DNA of 64,000 nucleotides from Sipunculus nudus. Lineage: Eukaryota > Annelida > Sipuncula > Golfingiida > Sipunculidae. Under the pieces are notes generated by a model. That model saw only the letters and a program-made list of their open reading frames with translations. It was not told where the DNA came from and ran no database searches. Every line of letters starts with the position of its first letter. The stretch's first letter is position 1. The translations under genes were made by a program, and so were the position numbers. Shown piece by piece: positions 1-9,117 of the stretch. The DNA lies in NCBI GenBank assembly GCA_026874595.1, contig CM049306.1, positions 6,338,019-6,402,018 on the forward strand, written 5' to 3'.

Positions 1-155
1 CGAATTTACACAACAAGTCACACCAGCCGGTAAATACTTGAGATGCGTTTCCACTTTTGCATCCCTTCATTAACCAATCATTTTCTCGGTCACATAGTGA
101 CATGTTTCTACCGCGCTTTGATTTTCTGTAACCCTGAGTGTGATCATATTTGCAG

Positions 156-272
156 ATCACAAGTCAAGTGACGTACCTGGAGCAATACGTAGGGCGGCCC
201 CATGTGGTCACACTAGATATTACAAACTTGACGGAGGTTCATCAAATTCTCAAAGAAATCATAAGCCAAAAG
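156..272 (+). CDS. MGAT5: MGAT5-like N-acetylglucosaminyltransferase, exon a of the last four
   Basis: First visible exon of a gene entering from the left edge. MGAT5 enzymes are Golgi type II membrane glycosyltransferases that add beta-1,6-GlcNAc to N-glycans (MGAT5B acts on O-mannosyl glycans). A TTTGCAG acceptor precedes 39 in-frame codons starting ITSQ and containing the conserved YVGRPHVVTLD stretch (family: IGRPHVWTVD), then a GT donor after AAG, phase 0. Spliced with 735-909, 3422-3479 and 3705-3903 it encodes 182 residues, the C-terminal quarter or so of a protein usually about 740-790 residues long. All three junctions keep frame (phases 0, 1, 2), which argues for a live gene. MGAT5 and MGAT5B are not separable from this fragment. 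Homology is by eye. Confidence 0.88.
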
Positions 273-734
273 GTGGTCTGTATGCCAGGATATTCCATAA
301 TCATTATAAACAACATACTTATGTTGCTAAGGAGTGATAGGGTCTCCAGTGGATAACATTCACGGCTAAGAGCCCGCGGAATCAGGAATGTAAATGTAAC
401 CTTTGAACTAAAAGACTGCTACTGCTTTGATTTTATGTCTGTCAATATCTCAGATTCCCTCCAATTGTTTAGTATGGATCCCATGCATGACTTTGTTTAT
501 AACTGACCGGAGGCACGCAAGACAGTCTTGTTTAGCAACGAGCGAAAACATATCAATTACTCTCGAAATATTATTAATTTGGAAAGACCCATTCTAAATA
601 TATTTGTACAGATGAACTTTAAATTTGATTGGTCTCTAAGTCTCATTTCAATGCGAGCCATTCTGTCACAGCAACAATTTTCAATATCCCACCTGTCGCA
701 TTAACGGATGTATATTTTCACTCATCTTTGCCAG

Positions 735-909
735 GTTTCTCTTCCGCCGCTGAGGGAATTCACACCAATCGGATTCCTTGAACGCCTGGACGCCTATATC
801 AGGCACCAGGACTTCTGTTCTTCCGGTAAACCTTGGCCGCCGGCTGACGTGCTGGCCACGAGACTGGGACAGCAAGGCCAGTCGTGCAGCAGCACCTGTC
901 GATCGACAG
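735..909 (+). CDS. MGAT5: MGAT5-like, exon b
   Basis: A pyrimidine-rich tract and CCAG acceptor precede 58 codons plus one base, and AG|GTCAGC is the donor. The peptide reads REFTPIGFLERLDAYIRHQD then FC, a WPP motif, LGQQGQSC and a CxxTC-like cysteine pair. This matches the MGAT5 pattern of a 'GML-R--A-I--QDFC' helix followed by 'WPP...L...LA-PGQSC...C'. The cysteines are those conserved in the family's C-terminal cysteine-rich segment. The intron before it is 462 bp; the intron after it is about 2.5 kb and filled with tandem-repeat elements. Confidence 0.9.
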
Positions 910-1040
910 GTCAGCAGTTATGTTCATTTCATTCATGGTTACACACATTTAAACGTTATTTACATTCGTTCAAGTGTGTTCGTATTTCGCAAACAAGAAT
1001 TGAACAGTAAGCATAATCTTTTTTGATAAAGTCTTTTTTA

Positions 1041-1905
1041 TCTCTGAGACCTTTTTATTAGGGCCTCGCTTGACAGGCGGTCCCCTAAGGTGATCACCGT
1101 GTCAGTCCGTCCTTCCGTACTTCCGTACTTAGGTCCTTCTTTCAGTGACACTTTCTTTCGCACGACAAAAATTGACTCGACAAAAATATATTTCAGCATT
1201 CCCAAATTCACAGGGATGATTGGTACGTAAGAGGGCTCCAGACCTATAGAATTACACACCTGTCGGAATTCCAATATGGCCGCCACAGCCAATTCTGGTT
1301 TTCTTTCGTGCGCGATCACTCAGCAACAACATACTTCAGCTTTTCAAAATTCACAGGGATGATTGGTACAAACGAGGACTACAGACCTATTGAATAACAG
1401 ACCTGTCAGAATTCAAATATGGTAGTCACAGCCGAATCGGTGATTTTCTTTCACGCGCGATAACTCAACAGCAACATACTTCAGCTTTCCCAAATTCACA
1501 GGAATGACTGGTACATATGAGGGCTCCAGACCAATTGAATTACACACCTGTCAGAATTCCAATATGGCCGCAACAGCCCATGCGCTTATTTTGTTTCGCG
1601 CGTGATTACTCAACAACAACATACTTCAGCTTTCCCAAATTCACATGGATGATTGGTACCTATGAGGATACTATCCCAGTCGAATTACAGGTCTGTCCGA
1701 ATTCCAATATGACCGCCAGAGCACAATGGGTGATTTTTTTTCGCACCCGATATCTCAACAAGAACATGCTTGATCGTTCACAAATTCACAGGGATCATTG
1801 GTGCCTATGAGGGCTTCTGGCCTATTGAAATACAGACTTGCTAATAATCAAATATGGCAAACAGAGTACAATCGGTGATTTTCTTTTGCACACATTATTT
1901 CAAAC
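1041..1905 (+). repeat. Modular element with 145-bp tandem repeats, in MGAT5 intron
   Basis: A T-rich edge and a head containing CCGTCCTTCCG (about 1105-1125) are followed by about five tandem units. The marker CAACATACTT recurs at about 1327, 1472 and 1617, exactly 145 bp apart, with flanking degenerate units. The body has motifs such as ACAGGGATGATTGGTAC and CCAATATGGCCGC. The plan (head with CCGTCC motifs, then central tandem repeats) matches the other modular elements of this window, so I infer a non-autonomous transposon. No coding capacity is seen. Confidence 0.7.
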
Positions 1906-2289
1906 ATATCTTCTTTGATATTATTAGAACCAGTAGGATTTTTACCCTCATGCATATGGATAAAAACCTGTGTCTGTTTGTCAACGTAAACCTAAACCAT
2001 TTTCACCCATATATAAACTAGTCCAGCACTACCAGAAATGCGGGGCCCTCTGAGGACCATTGTTCGACCATGTATAGTTATTGTATCCGCCAAAACAGTT
2101 TTGAGGTTACTATGTTTTTCAGTCGAACGCCGCCGCCGCCGCCACTTAGGTTTCCGGAGAACTCCCCCGAAACCACGGGGCGGAATTTTTCGAAATTCAG
2201 AATTATGATCGGGTCACATGTGAACTGTTGCGCTCTCATTTTTGGTTGACCTCTGACCTTTCCTTTCTGCCCAGCGTCCATTTGTGCGT

Positions 2290-3140
2290 CTGTTTCCACA
2301 CATAGACACACATATCTCGGGAACCGTTTGACCGATTAGGCTAAAAATTTTGCACAAATGTAGCCCTTGGAAAGCTTTATAACATATACTAAAATGGTGG
2401 CGCCACCTGCAACCATTTTTGCACAGCGTCCATCTGTTCATCTACCTTGGGTAAACATCACTCATATCACTGCATTGGTTAGACTTATACACCTGAAATT
2501 TTTCATGTGTATACATCCTGGACAGCTTTCTTGATTTTATGACAGGTGGTGCCACGTACATTCACGTTAACGCTGCAAACATCCAAGCTCATATTTCGGG
2601 AACCTGTTTGATTGATTGGGCCACAATTGTGCATGTGTATAGATCTCACATAGCTCTTTATCATACGCAAAACTGGTGGCGCCACCTGCAACCATTTTTG
2701 CATCTGTTAATCTGCCTTGGGATAAAATTACTCATATCTCTGCATCGGTTACACTTATACACCTTAAATTTTGCATGTGTATACATCCTGGACAGCTTTC
2801 TTGATTTTTTGACAGATGGCGCCACCTATATTCACGTTATCGGTGCAGACATTCAGGCTTATATCTCAGGACTGGTTTGACGTTTCCCCCTGAAATTGTG
2901 CATATGTATAGATCCCACATAGCTCTGAATCATACACAAAATTGGTGGCACCACCTGCCACCATTTTTGCACAGTGTCCTTCTGTTTGTCTGCTGTGGGA
3001 TAAAATCACTCATATACAAGTAGTGGTTTAATTTATCTGCCTAAAATTTTGCATATGTATACAAATTGGACAGCTTTCTGGATTTTGTGGGAGTTGGCGC
3101 AACCTACACATTTCGGCTGCAGACATCCATGCTAATATGC
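2290..3140. repeat. About 275-bp tandem repeat with GGTGGCGCCACCTG motif, in MGAT5 intron
   Basis: Three imperfect copies. The palindromic landmark TGGTGGCGCCACCTGC recurs at about 2395, 2671 and (as a variant) 2942, roughly 270-278 bp apart, and CATCCTGGACAGCTTTC also repeats. The same GGCGCCACC landmark occurs in the 24.7-, 39.1- and 48.7-kb elements. Open frames here are by-products. Confidence 0.7.
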
Positions 3141-3255
3141 AACACACCTCGCTCTATTTCCCCTTGCCACTCAATCAATGCCTCACTTCACCCGTGCCAC
3201 TCTGATTTCGGCGGATACACGTAGTCGCTTGTGGACAACCCGTATTCTAGTTACT

Positions 3256-3374
3256 ATTATTATTATTATACACAGCGTAGAGAATCATCCTAGCAGGGGG
3301 TTGATGTCTCCCACAACACATACTATTGTTATTGTTATTATTATTATTAATAATAATGTTATTATTATTATTAA

Positions 3375-3405
<31 letters not shown>

Positions 3406-3410
3406 GCTTG
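3256..3410. repeat. (ATT)n microsatellite
   Basis: Interrupted runs of TTA/ATT units, densest at 3330-3409, ending about 10 bp before the acceptor of the next MGAT5 exon. The T-rich run may serve as part of that intron's polypyrimidine tract. Confidence 0.9.
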
Positions 3411-3421
3411 ATTCATTGCAG

Positions 3422-3479
3422 GTCTGATCTGTGAACCTGCATTCTTTCCTCTATTTAACAAGGTTCAAGCTTTGAAAAG
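3422..3479 (+). CDS. MGAT5: MGAT5-like, exon c
   Basis: A 58-bp exon between TTCATTGCAG and AAAAG|GTAATT. Entering in phase 1 it reads LICEPAFFPLFNKVQALK, matching the 'LICEPSFF--LN' block of MGAT5/MGAT5B, and leaves in phase 2. It is too short to be found by open-frame length and is called from the splice sites, the phase fit and the LICEP motif. Confidence 0.9.
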
Positions 3480-3704
3480 GTAATTATTTTTCATGCTGCT
3501 TAATTTGATGGAATTATGTCAACAACCTGATATATAGATACAAGAATGGCGACAAAGAACTATGAAGTATTTTTTTTTATTTAACTACAATCGTAAATAC
3601 CGTTAATACAGATATATCATATAAAATATAAGTAAATTCATTTTAAAAAATGTGAATTTAAATGCAGGTTCTTATCCAAATCTAAATCATTTTTGTCATT
3701 TCAG

Positions 3705-3903
3705 CGCTGGGTTTGAGTGCAATAACACAGAGAGTTCAGCGGAGCTGTTTTTCCCGGCATTTATTCCAAATAAACACAAATGCGTTTTACAGAGCCGTCC
3801 CATATTGTTCAGCTGTGCCGGCAGCTACGACCAGGCCGTCAGACTGTGTCCATGTAGGACGTTTATCAAGCACCAGGTAGCGCTATGCGATGGCTGTCTC
3901 TAG
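3705..3903 (+). CDS. MGAT5: MGAT5-like, terminal exon with stop
   Basis: The acceptor is GTCATTTCAG and the exon runs to TAG at 3901-3903. It encodes the diagnostic C-terminus: NKHKCVLQ, ILFSCAGS, LCPCRTFIKHQVALC and a final DGCL. The family ends in 'LLFSCAG...CPCRDF-KGQVALC--CL'. Expected cysteines are present. An intron of only 225 bp separates it from exon c, and the stop falls where the family ends. Confidence 0.93.
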
Positions 3904-4248
3904 CACAATTCAACACTATTTTCTGTATGTCAGTGTGATAGGTGTAACCAAAACGCACAAAAAGAGCATCATCTTGCCATTTGAGCCAAATATGAAGAAG
4001 AGAATAGAGCATCGTACATGATTTATTTAATATGCAGTGTCCTGAAATCAGAGTGGCCTTTGAGTCTGGATAGGATAGCCTGCATGTAAACCTGTTTCTA
4101 CAGTGTCCTTTACAACATGAATGAATTCCTGATGACCACATCTTGCCTTTTGATCCTGTTTTGGATAATATGGATCGTAAGTGTCCAAACGGACCTGGTA
4201 ATGGGTACGTGTGTGTAAATGTTCATAGTTATGTATTAACTTTGCAAA

Positions 4249-4254
4249 AATAAA
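4249..4254 (+). promoter_or_regulatory. Candidate poly(A) signal of the MGAT5-like gene
   Basis: AATAAA about 345 bp after the MGAT5 stop codon, on the same strand and before any other feature. Confidence 0.5.
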
Positions 4255-4339
4255 GTATGTTTAAGAAAAGACTTATTCTTAACCAGGCTCAGATATAAAA
4301 TGTTTTATAGTGAAATCCGAAGTGTAGAAAAAAAACCAA

Positions 4340-4452
4340 GTCTAACTATTAATATATCCATTTCCAATATATAAATTATAATCTCTGAATAGCAGGGTAT
4401 GATAACACTGATCATCCCCTGTTGCTAAAAAGTGTGGGGGGGGGGGGGGGAG
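4340..4452 (-). repeat. Poly-G/C-bordered dispersed repeat, copy 1
   Basis: ATTTCCAATATATAAAT, then CTCTGAATAGCAGG, ATCATCCCCTG and TTGCTAAAAAGTG, then a run of 15 or so G. The same blocks recur at 7590-7735, 11783-11965 and 40790-40965, so this is a dispersed family bordered by a G or C homopolymer. Confidence 0.7.
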
Positions 4453-4606
4453 AGATATACCATCATTCCCCCTGTATTGAAGCCCATGGATACTTTTGAT
4501 ATTATAGTGGAATACCAGATAGCGCTGTGGAGCTATTATATATATATTAACAATAATTTCGATATGACATGGGTGTTTTTTCACCTCATCTGGCTCGTGT
4601 GGCTAA

Positions 4607-5468
4607 ATCACACTTTACATCAAAGACGTACGATGGCGTACGGTTTATACACACTTTTCACCAAAGACGTACGATGGCGTGTGGCTTAAACTCGCTGTAC
4701 ATCAAAGACGTTCGATGGCGAGTGGCTTATTTACACTTTACATCAAAGAGGTACGAAGGCGTGTTGCTAATACACACATTTTACATCAAAGACGTACGAT
4801 GGCGTGTTGCTAATACACACATTTTACATCAAAGACGTACGATGGCGTGTTGCTAATACACACATTTTACATCAAAGACGTACGATGACGTGTTGCTAAT
4901 ACACACATTTTACATCAAAGACGTACGATGGCGTGTTGCTAATACACACTTTGCATCCAAGACGTACGATGACGTGTTGCTAATACACACATTTTACATC
5001 AAAGACGTACGATGGCGTGTTGCTAATACACACTTTGCACCCAAGACGTACGATGACGTGTTGCCAATACACACATTTTACATCAAAGACGTACGATGGC
5101 GTGCTGCTAATACACACTTTGCATCCAAGACGTACGATGACGTGTTGCTAATACACACATTTTACATCAAAGACGTACGATGGCGTGTTGCTTATACACA
5201 CTTTGCATCCAAGACGTACGATGACGTGTTGCTTCTACACACTGTACATCAAAGACGTACGATGACGTGTAGTCAATACACACTTTGCATCCAAGACGTA
5301 CAATGACGTGTTGCTTCTACACACTGTACATCAAAGACGTACGATGACGTGTAGTCAATACACACTTTGCATCCAAGACGTACAATGACGTGTTGCTTCT
5401 ACACACTGTACATCAAAGACGTACGATGACGTGTAGTCAATACACACTTTGCATCAAAGACGTACCAT
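4607..5468. repeat. Minisatellite, 43-bp units evolving into an 84-bp (43+41) dimer
   Basis: About 20 tandem units around CATCAAAGACGTACGATGGC and GTGTTGCTAATACACAC. Early units start 43 bp apart (4741, 4784, 4827, 4870, 4913). From about 4913 two types alternate: 43 bp with ATTTTACATCAAAG and 41 bp with CTTTGCATCCAAG, giving an 84-bp higher-order dimer. Because 84 is divisible by three, a 138-codon open frame appears at 4890-5306. I read it as an artefact of the period. It lies just after the MGAT5 3' end. Confidence 0.92.
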
Positions 5469-7589
5469 GATACGATGAAGCCTAAGTGTTTTGATAAAAA
5501 GATAAAGAACAAAACACATTTAGTGTACCGTTTGAAATCGTTTTAGGATCTTCTTCAGCCATAAAGAAAAGTCTCCCTCGTGTACAGTTTGGTATTAATA
5601 TTAGCAAAGGTAAAGTCAAATGAGCGTCATTACCAATGGTTCACCCGAGTTATACATAAACTTGAACAATCATACCGAGTTACCTGCACGCATGATGCCT
5701 AATTAATGGAAATTAAAACCGTGTAACAATGTGCTGGTATCTAACACGTAAAAACATTGTCTTATCATTGTTTTGATATTTGATCGATTTATATTGTTTC
5801 TTTGCAATAAAACATTAAATATTAATGTATTTTATACTGTTGTATGTTGTTATTTTATTTTCCATTTGAGTTCCCTGGATAAGTCACAAGTCTTCTCATG
5901 TAGTGTACGATCTGTCCTATGTACAGTCTCAAAAGTAAAAATGTGACCTGTAAATTGGCCTGTGATTTGACACAAGTGTTCATTTTTTTTTTTTCATATC
6001 CAGTTATAAGACTGAAATGGGAACCCCGACGTGTCAGAAGTAATTATACAGATCCTATCTGGTTGACAGGGGCCGCTTTCATTCAGGGTTTATTGCAGTA
6101 ACCTCTATTCGTGCAGTTATAATTGAAAAATATGCAGTTGTAATTCTTGCAATTCTACTTTTTTTCTAAGAGTTTTTTTTTCCTGTTCTTTATAAGAAAA
6201 CTACTGGCGCCACCTACAATATCTAAATTTTTACGTTTTTTTTTTCGCCTTTTGTCAATTTTATTCTTGTGAGCGGGATATTAAAATGACCACAGGTTCT
6301 TCGTTCTTGGTAGATGCATATTAACAAAAACTCGATTAAGTTGGAAGATGGGTGACCTTGACCTACTTTACAAGGTCACACAGCTGTCAATAGAAAACTA
6401 GTAATTTTTTTATTGGGACCCGCTTGTTAATGGTACCACCCATACACACTGGTCTTTTGGCTTAGGGTTCTTGTCAGCTTCTGCTGTTGTTCTAATTGAG
6501 CTTGTCATCTACTGCGAGTCGTGTCAGTTGTGTTTACGAAACCATCTTTCTGATCAGCAGGGTCAGTACCAAACTGATCGTTGCAATTAATTTATAATAT
6601 TTCACTACCGACTAAACTTAGTGGCACTTTACACAGAAAACCATACAAACTGTTACGGCTCTCTTTCACACGGCAAATCTGACAGGCCGAACCATAACAC
6701 AAAACCTCAGACACATATTCTCAAATAAACGCAACAAGGGTTTAAGTGCAAAAATTGTGCTTTACTCATATAAATACAATATTTACAATAAAAATAAAGA
6801 GTTAATACATAATGAATCCGAAACAAAGTCTCTTAGAAATGGTTGTTACTGAATAAATACTCTTCAACTGAAGATTCACTGCCGGTCCATAGTAAATCAA
6901 GGAGATAACGAAAAGTTCAGCATGCGGCGCGAATAAATAAAAGTCCTTCCTCTTCACAAATAAGTCCATGTTGGTTTCTTGTGGGGAGGACGACCCACAA
7001 ATAACGAATCTCCATATCCTCAGCAAATGACAAGTTAACGTGAAAAGTTCATAATCGAGTCCTGTTACATGCGTCACAGTGGTTTTATTTCAATGAGGCA
7101 GCGATTCAGCGACTATCTTTATAGCTATAATTGTTCTGACGTGTGTGTCCACAATAGAGCGAGTCCCGTGCCAGGTCAAAAATAAGTTGATTGTCAATAT
7201 GGAGAGTCTCGTGCAAGTGACAAAAGTAACCCTTGGTTATCCAGCGGATGACGTTCTAAAAAGTAGGGGGCGATCCAGAAGAACACTACGGGTGCGGCCG
7301 CAGAGGTTCACCTCACTACAGCGTCGTCGCGCAGAATAGGAAAATCCGTGCGATACAAAGGGTTCCTCAATATAAGTGTCACGGGTCATTGAATTCAATG
7401 CAAGCTCAATTCAAAATTGGTCTCCCTAACTCATCACAGACTACGAGGCACTTGTTCTGAGTAGTTCTTACCCTGTGTGCTCGTTGCCCGTCCTAGAGGT
7501 CAGACCACTGGTTACACACGCGATTGTTTCAGCCAGCGAGTTGTTTACATTTCAGCCAGGTGGGCCAGGTGGTGAGCAGTGACAGGGGC
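5469..7589. other. No gene recognised; AT-rich with repeat remnants
   Basis: No exon or RNA gene can be supported. 6200-6420 holds a fragment of the 'GGCGCCACC' repeat type with a TTGACCTACTTTACAAGGTC segment. Short frames at 5919-6101, 6802-7077 (-) and 7145-7339 show no family signature. Confidence 0.5.
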
Positions 7590-7735
7590 GTCAATATAGT
7601 GGGGATGGGGGTATATAACCCCCCCCCCCCCCACTTTTTGGCAAGGGGGATGGTCAATGTAATCTTCCCCTCCCCTCTTTTTTCACAAAATATTATTTAT
7701 ATATTGCAAATGAAATTAGTAATAAATAAAATTAT
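7590..7735 (+). repeat. Poly-C/G dispersed repeat, copy 2 (split by the 5.9-kb element)
   Basis: GGGGCGTCAATA, a C-run and ACTTTTTGGCAAGGGG resemble 11783-11965. The AT-rich part up to ATTAT (7731-7735) matches, in reverse, the segment after 40859. The other half of the same copy continues at 13673-13745, which matches 40790-40863 in reverse, so the 5.9-kb element sits inside this repeat. Confidence 0.65.
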
Positions 7736-9117
7736 CAGGTCGAAGACGACCGCAGATTGAAGTAGGTACTTGGATCGAGGTACGTACTTTGATTGAGGTA
7801 CGGCGTCCTTCGTTTTAGGTACGGAATAACGGAATCTACCCTGCCGTGTTTATTTACATATTATGACCTTGTCTTATGATTTATGTGATTGGTGGGAGGG
7901 TATAATTCGCTGATCAGCGCGCTGATCAGCGGTCTGCAGTATAAAACGCTGATCAGCCATTTGCCAATTAAAACATTAATTTGAGGCAAATTATCTCCCA
8001 TACAGCAACCTCCGCCTATTTTGTGTTTAAATATGATTAAAAGACACCTTTCCAATCAGTATTACGTATTTACAAACATATGCATATATTTTTATTGTGT
8101 TCATAATTATACATGAAACGCAAGTTACATGCCAGCGACTATTTCGCTGATCAGCGAAGCTGATTAGGAACCTTTAAATCCAAGCATTTATTTTAGACAA
8201 ATTAGCCCCCATATAACAACCTCCGACTATTGTGTGATTAAATATGATTTAAAGATATATATTCTATCAATGTTTATATTCACAAGCAACGAAAACACTT
8301 TTAATGTGTTACTTATTATACATGAAACCTTTCTACCACCTATTTCACTGATCAGCAAACTGCGCAATCGCTTGACGCTGATAAAGTGCTCATCGGCAAT
8401 GACTTACGTATTTCATGACTATTTCATGATACCTGTCATCTGTGATTTTCAATAATGGTAACACAGAAACCTCTAAGTTGTTTACTGAATTATTTCCTGT
8501 AAAAACCGAATAACTGCCAAAACATCGTACCACATACAATTTACAATTATTATATATATAACTTGCGTTTCATGTATAATTATGAACACAATAAAAATAA
8601 ATGCATATGTTTGTAAACACGTAAGACTGAAAGGAAAGGTGTCTTTTTATCATATTTAATCACAAAATAGGCGGAGGTTGCTATATGGGAGATAATTTGC
8701 CTGAAAACAATGCTGTCATTTAAAGGTGGCTGATCAGCGCGCTGATCAGGGAATTATACCCTCCCGTGATTGGTCAATATCTGGAAATATCCCCAAGAAG
8801 TCAGACTCTTTCTCTGACGTAGCTGCGTTAAATATTCTTTGCAATGGGGATTTCCCAATACATTCGGAAGGTCTGGCGGGTGCACAGGTTGATGTTTTGA
8901 ATGGCAACAGTTTTGTTTAGAAACGTTTGCAAGAGTTTTTTCCTCGTGTATCGTAAAGTTTAACATTCTTAGATATGGCTTAACATAGATTTGAACAGAT
9001 TCTATGGCATATTAGGGAGAAATTAGGTAAAGTAAGACAGCTCTCGGACCCCCGTTATCGTCCATGTTTTTCCCGTACTTCGATCGAAGTACAGCGCACT
9101 TTGATTGAAGTATGGTG
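7736..9117 (+). repeat. Left inverted arm of the 5.9-kb element (with insertion)
   Basis: Arm sequence is 7736-7893 and 8775-9117; 7894-8765 is a nested element and 8766-8774 its second target copy. The palindrome ACTTCGATCGAAGT lies near 9077. Apparent open frames at 8726-8966 are arm sequence, mirrored at 13333-13533. Confidence 0.85.
7894..8765. mobile_element. Nested 872-bp inverted-repeat element with 9-bp target duplication
   Basis: It begins GGGAGGGTATAATTC and ends GAATTATACCCTCCC. The ~200-bp arms are inverted copies: 7982-8125 (CCGCCTATTTTGTG...AAACGCAAGTT) against 8565-8703. Palindromes GCTGATCAGCGCGCTGATCAG sit near both ends, and CTGATCAG recurs inside. The flanking direct repeat is GTGATTGGT at 7885-7893 and 8766-8774. 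The right arm of the host element carries the same place with a single GTGATTGGT and no insertion. A 9-bp duplication with long inverted repeats is typical of Mutator-like elements; that assignment is an inference, since no transposase is present. Confidence 0.88.

Noticed and set aside
708-1026. Two overlapping plus-strand frames of about 100 and 82 codons as a gene
   Set aside because: Only 735-909 in one frame is real (MGAT5 exon b); the rest is intron read-through.
4569-5306. 95- and 138-residue repeat proteins in the 84-bp minisatellite
   Set aside because: Period divisible by three explains the frame; no signal, start context or domain.
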